Of a DNA stretch of 16,935 nt, positions 1 to 5,891 are shown one piece after another; position 1 is the first letter of the stretch; the number at the start of each line of letters is the position of its first letter. The stretch spans positions 571 to 17,505 of the forward strand of contig DDEJ01000035.1 in NCBI GenBank assembly GCA_002336405.1. Reading direction: 5' to 3'. Made by a program: the position numbers and the translations under genes. The DNA comes from Rhodobacteraceae bacterium UBA1957. Lineage in GTDB: Bacteria; Pseudomonadota; Alphaproteobacteria; Rhodobacterales; Rhodobacteraceae. The notes below the pieces were generated by a model. That model made no database searches and was not told the origin of the DNA. It worked only from the letters and a program-made list of their open reading frames with translations.

Positions 1-17
1 CCAAGCCGGTTTTTGGA

Positions 18-566
18 TCAAATCTTGATGATATCGTCACGCTTGCCAATGACCCCGTCTTGAGAGACACGGCACAAAAGCCCTCGTAAACGCAAAGGAC
101 GATTTTGAGCCGCATTCACCCAATCATACGCCGGCTTGCCGTAACGGGCCTTCCATTTCACACAGGCGGTATTAAAAACCCCGGACACCTGCAACACCGC
201 TGTACCCGCCCGCAGCAAAGTACCCGCCGGCATATTCTGCTCAGAGCAGTCGAGATCAGAAATGATCGTATCGCCCGGATGCAGCATGGTGTGTTTGTCG
301 ACGACGACGACCTCATAGACCGCTGCGGCAAGAATTGAAATCTGGATCGACGGGTCTGGCGATCCGTCTGGCAGTTTCATCCAAGGGGCTTTTAGCCAAC
401 GTTCACCGACAATGCCACCATCACGTCTCACCGTGATCTGGTCAGGAAAGGTTCTCTGACCGAAATCAGGTCGGAAACACAATATATCAATCCCAGCCTT
501 TGATTGCGGCGCGGCAAGAATATTCGGCACTGCCGCATCCAAAGTGGCGCGGTCAACAAAGCCCAT
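18..566 (-). CDS. MOSC-domain protein
   Basis: A 182-residue protein with the layout of small single-domain MOSC proteins, a family related to the C-terminal domain of molybdenum-cofactor sulfurase and to YiiM. After a short N-terminal helix (about residues 5-25), the beta-rich core starts near residue 29. It contains a GGIVGERW segment (50-57), a PGDTIISDLDCSEQNMPAG stretch (97-115) and a TACVKW motif (133-138). Cys135 is the conserved MOSC cysteine thought to carry sulfur or bind the cofactor. Length matches stand-alone MOSC proteins, so the ORF looks complete. The ATG follows directly after the stop of a possible 42-codon ORF in the same frame, and GGTGAG just upstream could serve as ribosome binding site. 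The substrate is unknown; many such proteins are thought to handle reduced-sulfur or molybdopterin chemistry. Family call fairly sure, function not known. Confidence 0.75.
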   Translation of the reverse strand: MGFVDRATLDAAVPNILAAPQSKAGIDILCFRPDFGQRTFPDQITVRRDGGIVGERWLKAPWMKLPDGSPDPSIQISILAAAVYEVVVVDKHTMLHPGDTIISDLDCSEQNMPAGTLLRAGTAVLQVSGVFNTACVKWKARYGKPAYDWVNAAQNRPLRLRGLLCRVSQDGVIGKRDDIIKI

Positions 567-695
567 TCAGCTCACCACCCATTGCCAATTTTGACCCTTG
601 CTATCGCCATATTGACTTTTTAAGATGTTGGCTTGCGGCGCATTCAAATCTATTTTAGTCACGCAAAACACTTTGGGTTTCACTTGGTGCATCAT
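567..695 (-). CDS. possible 42-aa small protein upstream of MOSC gene
   Basis: A short ORF encoding 42 residues, starting Met-Met-His-Gln-Val-Lys-Pro and ending Asn-Trp-Gln-Trp-Val-Val-Ser. I do not recognise it. Points in favour: a GAGGA Shine-Dalgarno element sits 6 bases before the first ATG, amino-acid composition is ordinary, and its TGA stop is immediately followed by the ATG of the MOSC gene. The two ORFs are therefore in the same frame, separated by one stop codon, which would allow translational coupling. Alternatives: it is only the untranslated leader of the MOSC gene, or the TGA interrupts what was once a longer N-terminus. The second seems less likely because the MOSC protein already has family length. 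No membrane segment or signal peptide is visible. Confidence 0.4.
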   Translation of the reverse strand: MMHQVKPKVFCVTKIDLNAPQANILKSQYGDSKGQNWQWVVS

Positions 696-902
696 GGCGT
701 AGTCCTCTTTGTGGAAACCTTCGCCGCAAAATGCCTAGAATGCCGCCACTCCCAAGTATCATACCAAGGCCAGAGACCCAATGCCGTTACTACGGTCTCC
801 ACCACCGCACAATTGGGCCACTCAAACGCCGCCTCTTCGGGTGCGTTGAGGCAAAGTCAGGCCACCCTTCCCTTTCAGTCAATGGGATGTCAAAAAGATC
901 AC
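696..902. other. intergenic region between divergent MOSC and DUF6880 units
   Basis: This stretch separates the minus-strand MOSC unit from the plus-strand DUF6880 gene. The plus-strand frame of the DUF6880 gene stays open back to an ATG at 633, but the added residues are rich in His, Cys and Gln and do not resemble the family's usual start, so I treat it as non-coding. Apart from the candidate extended -10 element on the minus strand, no convincing promoter, hairpin or repeat was found. Confidence 0.4.
758..766 (-). promoter_or_regulatory. candidate extended -10 promoter element for the MOSC unit
   Basis: On the minus strand this reads TGGTATGAT, an extended -10 element (TG, one base, then TATGAT, 5 of 6 matches to TATAAT). 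It lies about 63 bases before the ATG of the small ORF ahead of the MOSC gene. No good -35 box is visible 16-18 bases upstream, which is tolerated by extended -10 promoters. Such short matches occur by chance, so this is a weak call. Confidence 0.2.
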
Positions 903-2333
903 ATGTCGAAGAAAACCCTGAATTCAGAAAATTTGGCTGCACTGGGTGCAGAGCGCCTAGCAGAGCTGTTAATCGAAGTCAGCACTGGCAGCGCGGAAAT
1001 CAAACGCCGTCTGCGGCTCGAAATCAGCCATAGCCTCGGAAGTGCGGAGCTTGCACGCGAGGTGCGCAAACGGCTCGCCACACTGCGAAAGTCCAAAAGT
1101 TATGTGGGCTGGCGCCGGCGCAAGGCTCTGCTTCGCGACCTGAATATCCAAACAGAAATGATCATTGAAAAAATTGCATCAGATGACCCCACCGAGGCCT
1201 GTGAGCTGCTTTGGCAATTCATTGATCTCGCCCCATCAATTTATGAACGGGTGGATGACAGCCGGGGCGAGGTCGGGGATATTTTTCGCAGTGCGCTGTC
1301 GCGGTTCCAAGACATTGCCCCACGCGCGGCGCTGAACACTCATACATTGGCCGCGCGCGTTTGGGAGGCCTGTCTCAACAATGACTACGGGCAATTCGAC
1401 GGTATCATCGGGCTGCTCGCTGTTCCATTAGGTGATGAGGGATTTGCCCAGCTGAAAACTCTGGTGCAGGGCCACCTTAACGACCCCATCGAGGCCGAAG
1501 CTGAGGAACACGCGGCCCTGCAATTTCTGCGGGAGTTGCGGGGAACCAACGCCACCCACCACAGAGACCAAAAGCAGCGCATGGTAAAACGGTGCTTGCA
1601 AGAAATAGCCGCTGCCGAGGGCGACACAGCTGGATATATCGCACAGTATTCAGATCAAGATCTGCGCGTCCCGGGCATTGCCGCTGAAGTGGCGCAATTG
1701 CTGCTGAGCCAAGGGGATGCCAGCGCGGCGCTGGATTTGCTTGCCACCACAGATCTCGACACTCAAGAACACCTGCATGAGGCTTGGGACACAGCCTATA
1801 TCAATTGTCTGATTGCACTGGGGCGCCTCGATGAGGCGCAAGACCACCGCTGGAGTTGTTTTTGTGAAACACTCAGCGCCACCCGGCTCAGAGAGCATCT
1901 GAAACAGCTGCCAGATTTCGACGATATCGAAGCCGAGGATCAAGCCAAAGCGATTGCGATGCGGGCCTCTCGGCTTGAAAGCGGTTTGACCTTCTTTTTG
2001 GAATGGCCAGATTTGGGGTGTGCCGCCGAACTCGTAAAGACCCGGGCCAATGAGTTGGATGGCGCCGCTTACCATATTCTGACCCCGTTGGCCGAGGCGC
2101 TGCGGGAAAAATATCCTTTGGCAGCGGTTCTGCTTTGGCGCGCGATGATTGATTATTCTTTGCAAGAAGGTCGCTCGACGCGTTATACCTATGCGGCCGA
2201 CCACCTAGCAGATTGCGCGACCGCAGACGCTGACATTGACGACTATGGGCAAAACCCGTCCCACCACAGTTATGTGCAGATGCTGCGCGCCGGGCACGAT
2301 CGTAAATCATCGTTTTGGAAGAAACTACACTAA
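903..2333 (+). CDS. DUF6880-family protein
   Basis: A 476-residue, mostly alpha-helical cytoplasmic protein. The N-terminus (MSKKTLNSENLAALGAERLA) and following basic helical region (about residues 25-80, with the run GWRRRKALLRDL) match how I remember DUF6880 proteins, common in alphaproteobacteria and of unknown function. The middle and C-terminal parts look like degenerate TPR-like helical repeats: QGDASAALDLLATTDLD and ALGRLDEAQDHR resemble helix-turn-helix repeat units, and the C-terminus contains AVLLWRAMIDYSLQEGRS. No signal peptide or membrane span is visible. The reading frame is open back to an ATG at 633, but the first 90 residues of that longer version look like translated non-coding DNA, so the ATG at 903 is preferred. 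Its Shine-Dalgarno is poor. The gene stands alone, which gives no hint of its job. Confidence 0.7.
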   Translation: MSKKTLNSENLAALGAERLAELLIEVSTGSAEIKRRLRLEISHSLGSAELAREVRKRLATLRKSKSYVGWRRRKALLRDLNIQTEMIIEKIASDDPTEACELLWQFIDLAPSIYERVDDSRGEVGDIFRSALSRFQDIAPRAALNTHTLAARVWEACLNNDYGQFDGIIGLLAVPLGDEGFAQLKTLVQGHLNDPIEAEAEEHAALQFLRELRGTNATHHRDQKQRMVKRCLQEIAAAEGDTAGYIAQYSDQDLRVPGIAAEVAQLLLSQGDASAALDLLATTDLDTQEHLHEAWDTAYINCLIALGRLDEAQDHRWSCFCETLSATRLREHLKQLPDFDDIEAEDQAKAIAMRASRLESGLTFFLEWPDLGCAAELVKTRANELDGAAYHILTPLAEALREKYPLAAVLLWRAMIDYSLQEGRSTRYTYAADHLADCATADADIDDYGQNPSHHSYVQMLRAGHDRKSSFWKKLH

Positions 2334-2510
2334 CCGCCCCGGCCAAAGCGAATGGCACCCATAAGACCCTTTAGAGCTGTCATCTACTTTATGGCCGCCT
2401 TTGGCATATTTGTCTTCATATGTTTATGTCTGCAAGACAGTGATTTTAGACCAAGTGCAAAACCGAACAGCAATTTTTCCTGTGGGCGCGGCATAAGCAC
2501 GCTGTTTACC

Positions 2511-2533
2511 TGCCCAAAAACCCGGCAATTTTT
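2511..2533 (+). terminator. weak terminator-like hairpin after the DUF6880 gene
   Basis: TGCC (2511-2514) pairs with GGCA (2524-2527) around a 9-base loop, followed by ATTTTT. The stem is only 4 bp, so this is a marginal intrinsic terminator for the gene ending at 2333, 180 bases upstream. It may be chance. Confidence 0.2.
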
Positions 2534-2654
2534 ATAAGTCTATTTTCGATTGAACTGGCGAAATTCGAGCAGCTCGTCAGGCCTCACTCATTTCTCAGAC
2601 CGCATTCATAATTGACCGTGGCCGGCTTGCTCGACACTGGGCTCGTATCAGTGA

Positions 2655-2684
2655 TTGACCGCGCTAGATCTCTCAACATACCAT
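2655..2684 (+). promoter_or_regulatory. candidate promoter for the quinone-reductase/cupin operon
   Basis: TTGACC at 2655-2660 (5 of 6 matches to the -35 consensus) is followed after 18 bases by TACCAT at 2679-2684 (4 of 6 for the -10). Transcription from it would start about 20 bases before the ATG at 2714, close to the GGGAGA Shine-Dalgarno at 2701-2706. The position is plausible but the -10 is weak. Confidence 0.25.
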
Positions 2685-2713
2685 TAAGTCTAGAAACTTT
2701 GGGAGATAAAAAG

Positions 2714-3700
2714 ATGGCATATGCAATTTGTGCAGATACACCGGGCGGTGTCGAAGTTCTTGACTGGCGCGACATTCCAACGCCAAAACCCGGGATGGGA
2801 GAAGCTGTTGTCCACCAGACCAAGGTCGGCCTGAATTACATCGATATCTATATGACCAGTGGCACCTATCCATTTCCTGAATCCGGGCCGCAGATTCCTG
2901 GTGGTGAGGCAGCCGGCATTGTCGCCGCGCTCGGGGAGGGTGTAACCGAACTTTCCGTCGGAGACAGGGTTGCCTATACCACCCCAAACGGCGCATACCG
3001 CGAAGAACGGGTTATGCCCGCAGACCGACTTGTCAAACTGCCCGATGGGGTCTCTGACGAAGTCGCGGCCGCCTCCATGCTCAAGGGTATGACGGTGGAG
3101 TATCTGCTCAACCGGTCTTTTAAGGTCAAGCCTGGTCAAAAAGTGTTGTTTCACGCAGCCGCCGGAGGTGTTGGGCTGATTGCGGGCCAATGGCTGCGCC
3201 ATATCGGAGCAGAATCGATCGGAACGGTGGGAAGCGATGAAAAAATCGCTCAGGCCAAGGCTGCCGGCTATACCCATGTCATCAATTACAACAGCTCGGA
3301 TTTTACCGAAGAGGTCCACGCATTGACCGACGGTAAAGGGGTCGCAGTCGCCTATGACAGCATTGGGCAAGATACCTATCCCCATACGCTGAGCTGTCTT
3401 GAAAAATTCGGGCTATTTGTCTCGTTTGGACAGTCCAGCGGCTTGATCAGTAATTTTGCCGTGGCAGATCTGGCAAAAAACGGGTCTCTTTTTGCCCAGC
3501 GCCCAACGCTCTTTAATTATATTGATACCCGCGAAAACCTGAACGAAGTCTCCAGCAACATGTTTCGCATGATTGCCGAGGGTCATATCAAGATGGACAT
3601 CAACCAGCGCTATGCGTTGAAAGACGTGCCCAAAGCTTTTGCAGCCTTGATGGCACGCAAAACCACAGGCGCAACGGTTTTTGACACGGGAAGAGGATAA
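2714..3700 (+). CDS. NADPH:quinone reductase-like zinc-independent MDR oxidoreductase
   Basis: A 328-residue medium-chain dehydrogenase/reductase of the quinone oxidoreductase (QOR) branch, the size of E. coli QorA. The N-terminal GroES-like catalytic domain carries the QOR signature GLNYIDIY (39-46) and GGEAAGIVAALGEGV (63-77). The Rossmann domain carries the nucleotide loop AAAGGVG (148-154). Zinc ligands of alcohol dehydrogenases are absent, as usual in QOR. Expected reaction: NADPH-dependent reduction of quinones or alpha,beta-unsaturated carbonyls in the cytoplasm. The ATG at 2714 is chosen because GGGAGA lies 7 bases upstream and the family's N-terminus begins there; an upstream in-frame start at 2612 adds 34 unrelated residues. 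Its TAA shares its last base with the ATG of the cupin gene, so the two are translationally coupled and probably act together. Confidence 0.88.
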   Translation: MAYAICADTPGGVEVLDWRDIPTPKPGMGEAVVHQTKVGLNYIDIYMTSGTYPFPESGPQIPGGEAAGIVAALGEGVTELSVGDRVAYTTPNGAYREERVMPADRLVKLPDGVSDEVAAASMLKGMTVEYLLNRSFKVKPGQKVLFHAAAGGVGLIAGQWLRHIGAESIGTVGSDEKIAQAKAAGYTHVINYNSSDFTEEVHALTDGKGVAVAYDSIGQDTYPHTLSCLEKFGLFVSFGQSSGLISNFAVADLAKNGSLFAQRPTLFNYIDTRENLNEVSSNMFRMIAEGHIKMDINQRYALKDVPKAFAALMARKTTGATVFDTGRG

Positions 3701-4122
3701 TGGCGTCAGACATCTGGAAAGGTCAGGCCTTTACCGTCAGCCATTCGGACGGCACTGGCACAGCCGGTGGCGGGTTTTCCGGCGGGCTCAGAGCGTTCTT
3801 CGAATACCGAAACCTAGGCATCGATACCGCGACCAATGGGGCCTATGCGGCAAATGTCATCCGCGCAGTTCCCGGCAGACATGCCGAAGGTGAGTGGCAT
3901 GTCCATGACCTTGACTTTCAGATGATCTATATCCTTCAGGGCTGGGTGACGTTCGAATATGAAGGCCAGGGTGAGGTGACCTTCCGATCCGGCTCTGCTG
4001 CGCTGCAACCGCCCGGCATACGCCATCGTGAAATCCGCCATAGCGATGATCTCGAGTTGATTGAAATCACATCTCCAGCAGAGTTCACCACAAAAGTCGT
4101 TACTGCTCCAGAAGGGCCTTAA
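3700..4122 (+). CDS. small cupin-domain protein
   Basis: A 140-residue single-domain cupin. Motif 1 is visible as GRHAEGEWHVHDLDFQMIYI (59-78), giving metal ligands His67 and His69; the usual glutamate of this motif is replaced by Gln74. Motif 2 is GSAALQPPGIRHREIRH (98-114), giving His109. A mononuclear metal site with three His plus a Gln is therefore likely. The first 35 residues (DIWKGQAFTVSHSDGTGTAG and on) are a glycine-rich arm before the barrel. The start codon overlaps the stop of the quinone-reductase-like gene (TAATG), so it is the second gene of a two-gene operon. The substrate is unknown; small cupins include isomerases, dioxygenases, lyases and pure binding proteins, and nothing here decides between them. 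Confidence 0.8.
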   Translation: MASDIWKGQAFTVSHSDGTGTAGGGFSGGLRAFFEYRNLGIDTATNGAYAANVIRAVPGRHAEGEWHVHDLDFQMIYILQGWVTFEYEGQGEVTFRSGSAALQPPGIRHREIRHSDDLELIEITSPAEFTTKVVTAPEGP

Positions 4123-4148
4123 CAGTCATCGAGCAGGATGGCCCCTCT
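4110..4148. terminator. imperfect inverted repeat between convergent genes
   Basis: AGAAGGGCC (4110-4118) and GGCCCCTCT (4140-4148) can pair at 8 of 9 positions around a 21-base loop, spanning the gap between the plus-strand cupin gene and the minus-strand aminotransferase gene. It could serve as a shared terminator, but there is no T run on either side, so the call is weak. Confidence 0.2.
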
Positions 4149-4160
4149 GGGGATATGGCG

Positions 4161-5555
4161 TCAGACAGGATTGAAATCGTCTAGTGCTTCTTTCGTTGCT
4201 GCAACAACAAGATCGGCTTCGGCCCTTGTCAGGCACATCGGCGGGGCAAGACCGATAATATCACCCTGCGGCATGGCGCGCGCGATCACATTGCGCGCAA
4301 GCATTCCTGCAACCACTGATGGGCCAGCTTTTACAGCCGGATCAAAAGGGGCACGTGTCTGTTTGTCTGTGGTTAATTCGACCGCGCATAGCATGCCTTC
4401 ACCGCGTATGTCGCCCACATAGGGATGCGCGCCCAGCGCCTCTTGCATAGCGGCCTTAAGATAGGCGCCAACCGCGCCGGCATTGGCCACCAGATCCAGC
4501 TCGTCAATCAACTTGAGATTGGCGACCCCCGCAGCGGTACACACCGGGTGCGCCGAATAGGTCCAACCGTGACCGATAGGACCAAATTCATCAGTTCCAT
4601 CCTCAAGCACTTTCCAAACCTTGTCCGACACGATGGATCCCGACAACGGTGCGTAGGCCGAGGTCAGGCCTTTGGCGATCGTAATAAAATCTGGCTCAAT
4701 CCCGTAATGTCCCGATCCAAACATGCTGCCCAGACGCCCAAACCCAGTGACCACCTCATCGGCAATCAGCAAAATATCATATTTGTGCAACACAGCCTGA
4801 ATAGCCGCCCAATAACCAACAGGCGGCGGCACCAGCCCACCAGTTCCAAGCACAGGTTCGCCAATGAACGCGGCTATGGTCTCGGGACCTTGCGCCAGAA
4901 TGGTTTTTTCCAGTTCTGTTGCACAGTAAGCGCTAAAGTCTGCCTCGCTCAGGCTGGCGTCTTTACGGTGATAATAATACGGTGCCTCAGTGTGGATCAC
5001 CTGCGCGAGCGGCAGGTCAAACTTTTCATGAAACAGCGCCAAACCGGTCAGCGAGCCTGTCATCAATCCAGATCCATGATACCCACGCCAGCGCGAGATG
5101 ATCTTTTTCTTTTCGGGGCGTCCCAGAATGTTGTTATAGTACCAGATCATCTTGATATTGGTCTCATTGGCATCAGAACCAGACAGGCCAAAATACACTT
5201 TGGACATGTTTTTCGGCGCGCGATCCAATATCATTTTAGCCAGCGTGATTGAAGCCTCGGTTCCGTGACCAACATAGGAATGGTAATAGGCCAGTTCCTT
5301 GGCCTGTGCGGCAATCGCTTCGGAAATCTCGGATCTGCCGTAACCGACATTGACACAATAAAGCCCGGCAAAAGCATCCAAAAAGCGCTGGCCGTCGCGG
5401 TCCTCAATATACACCCCGCTGCCACCCGTCACGATCCGGTTGGGCATATCACCACGGGCAAATTCTGCCAGATGCGTCGAGGGGTGGAAGAAATTCTCAC
5501 GATCCCACTGGTCCAGATGGTCATTTTTCAGCATGTCAAATCCATTCAAATTCAT
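4161..5555 (-). CDS. class III PLP-dependent omega-aminotransferase
   Basis: A 464-residue fold-type I aminotransferase of the omega-amino acid/diamine:pyruvate group. Visible landmarks: GLYCVNVGYGR (64-74; most relatives have Trp where this has Tyr66), the phosphate-binding SGSDAN (125-130), RWRGYHGS (155-162) before the substrate pocket, EPVLGTGG (233-240), the cofactor aspartate in ADEVVTGFGR (Asp266), and the Schiff-base lysine in TIAKGLTSAYAP (Lys295). It transfers an amino group from an amine or omega-amino acid (for example putrescine, taurine or beta-alanine in characterised relatives) to pyruvate or another keto acid, in the cytoplasm. The exact substrate cannot be read from sequence. 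A second in-frame ATG at codon 8 is possible; neither start has a strong Shine-Dalgarno. It is a single-gene unit, convergent with the cupin gene, with its own candidate promoter and operator upstream. Confidence 0.88.
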   Translation of the reverse strand: MNLNGFDMLKNDHLDQWDRENFFHPSTHLAEFARGDMPNRIVTGGSGVYIEDRDGQRFLDAFAGLYCVNVGYGRSEISEAIAAQAKELAYYHSYVGHGTEASITLAKMILDRAPKNMSKVYFGLSGSDANETNIKMIWYYNNILGRPEKKKIISRWRGYHGSGLMTGSLTGLALFHEKFDLPLAQVIHTEAPYYYHRKDASLSEADFSAYCATELEKTILAQGPETIAAFIGEPVLGTGGLVPPPVGYWAAIQAVLHKYDILLIADEVVTGFGRLGSMFGSGHYGIEPDFITIAKGLTSAYAPLSGSIVSDKVWKVLEDGTDEFGPIGHGWTYSAHPVCTAAGVANLKLIDELDLVANAGAVGAYLKAAMQEALGAHPYVGDIRGEGMLCAVELTTDKQTRAPFDPAVKAGPSVVAGMLARNVIARAMPQGDIIGLAPPMCLTRAEADLVVAATKEALDDFNPV

Positions 5556-5594
5556 CTTACATTTAAAGAAACTAGGTTAAAATCTGCACGCCCT

Positions 5595-5623
5595 ATAATC
5601 GGGTATTTTCTTAACGAGGTCTA
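5595..5623 (-). promoter_or_regulatory. candidate promoter of the aminotransferase gene
   Basis: On the minus strand, TAGACC (5623-5618, 4 of 6 for -35) and GATTAT (5600-5595, 4 of 6 for -10) are separated by exactly 17 bases. Transcription would begin about 30 bases before the ATG at 5555. The -35 overlaps one arm of the inverted repeat at 5615-5637. Confidence 0.3.
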
Positions 5624-5637
5624 GGGGGATGACCTCG
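5615..5637. promoter_or_regulatory. inverted repeat, candidate operator upstream of the aminotransferase gene
   Basis: CGAGGTC (5615-5621) is matched by a perfect reverse complement GACCTCG (5631-5637) across a 9-base spacer; with a one-base bulge the symmetry extends by two further A-T pairs. It overlaps the candidate -35 of the aminotransferase promoter, the usual place for a repressor site. It could equally be a leader-RNA hairpin if transcription starts further upstream. There is no T run, so it is not a good terminator. Confidence 0.4.
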
Positions 5638-5720
5638 GTTCTTAATCTGTCAAAACATCACGCGCCTTGCAACACATTGGGTAGAATGCCCAGCGACACC
5701 GCCCTGTGATATCGCGCGAC

Positions 5721-5741
5721 AAAATCCCCCGGTTTCACCGG
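5721..5741 (-). terminator. candidate terminator of the sugar-catabolic operon
   Basis: Read on the minus strand, a 5-bp stem CCGGT/ACCGG with a GAA loop (5741-5729) is followed by GGGGATTTTG, giving a T4 tract (5724-5721). It lies about 150 bases past the stop codon of the L-fuconate dehydratase gene, the last gene of the long operon. The stem is short and the T tract is separated from it by five bases, so it is at best a weak intrinsic terminator. No better one was seen. Confidence 0.28.
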
Positions 5742-5891
5742 TGCAAAAGACGCCCGACAGCGCACTGACATTTCTCAAACCTGTTAAACGACCAAAAACA
5801 AGCGTCCCCCAGAGGCATTATAGCTGCCGGTTAACTTGCAAACTCGGAAGCACACGCCCACACTTAGACACCGCTCGCCCAAGATCTGCAG

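Larger units (their letters stand above)
2334..2713. other. 380-base intergenic region before the quinone-reductase-like gene
   Basis: No convincing gene lies here. A 61-codon plus-strand ORF at 2352-2537 would encode one hydrophobic segment (residues 9-28), but it lacks a Shine-Dalgarno and I recognise nothing in it. Near 2511-2533 there is a weak terminator-like element: a 4-bp stem TGCC/GGCA, a 9-base loop and a run of five T. A promoter-like pair for the downstream gene is at 2655-2684. The frame of the downstream gene is open back to 2612, but the added residues do not resemble any MDR protein. Confidence 0.4.
5556..5891. other. 336-base intergenic region between aminotransferase and sugar operon
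   Basis: Both flanking genes are on the minus strand, so this region holds the end of the sugar-catabolic operon and the start of the aminotransferase unit. It contains a candidate terminator hairpin (5721-5741), a 7-bp inverted repeat (5615-5637) and an overlapping promoter-like pair (5595-5623). An exact TATAAT on the minus strand (5817-5822) lacks a -35 partner. A 61-codon plus-strand ORF at 5741-5926 has biased composition, runs into the dehydratase gene and is not credible. No small RNA was recognised. Confidence 0.4.

Noticed and set aside
633..902. N-terminal extension of the DUF6880 protein from an upstream ATG
   Set aside because: The extra 90 residues are Cys/His/Gln-rich and the family start motif begins at the ATG at 903.
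2352..2537. A 61-codon ORF with one hydrophobic segment
   Set aside because: No ribosome binding site, no recognisable family, and the C-terminal half looks like translated intergenic DNA. A real small membrane protein cannot be fully excluded.
3700..4122. The cupin as a DMSP lyase, given the marine-type genome
   Set aside because: It has the general cupin metal motif only, with Gln in place of the motif-1 Glu, and I see none of the segments I associate with DddW, DddQ, DddK or DddL.
4425..5252. A 275-codon plus-strand ORF opposite the aminotransferase gene
   Set aside because: It is fully antisense to an aminotransferase with all active-site motifs, and its own translation shows no family pattern.
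5817..5822. An exact TATAAT on the minus strand as an aminotransferase promoter
   Set aside because: No -35 box at a workable distance, and it lies about 260 bases from the gene start.
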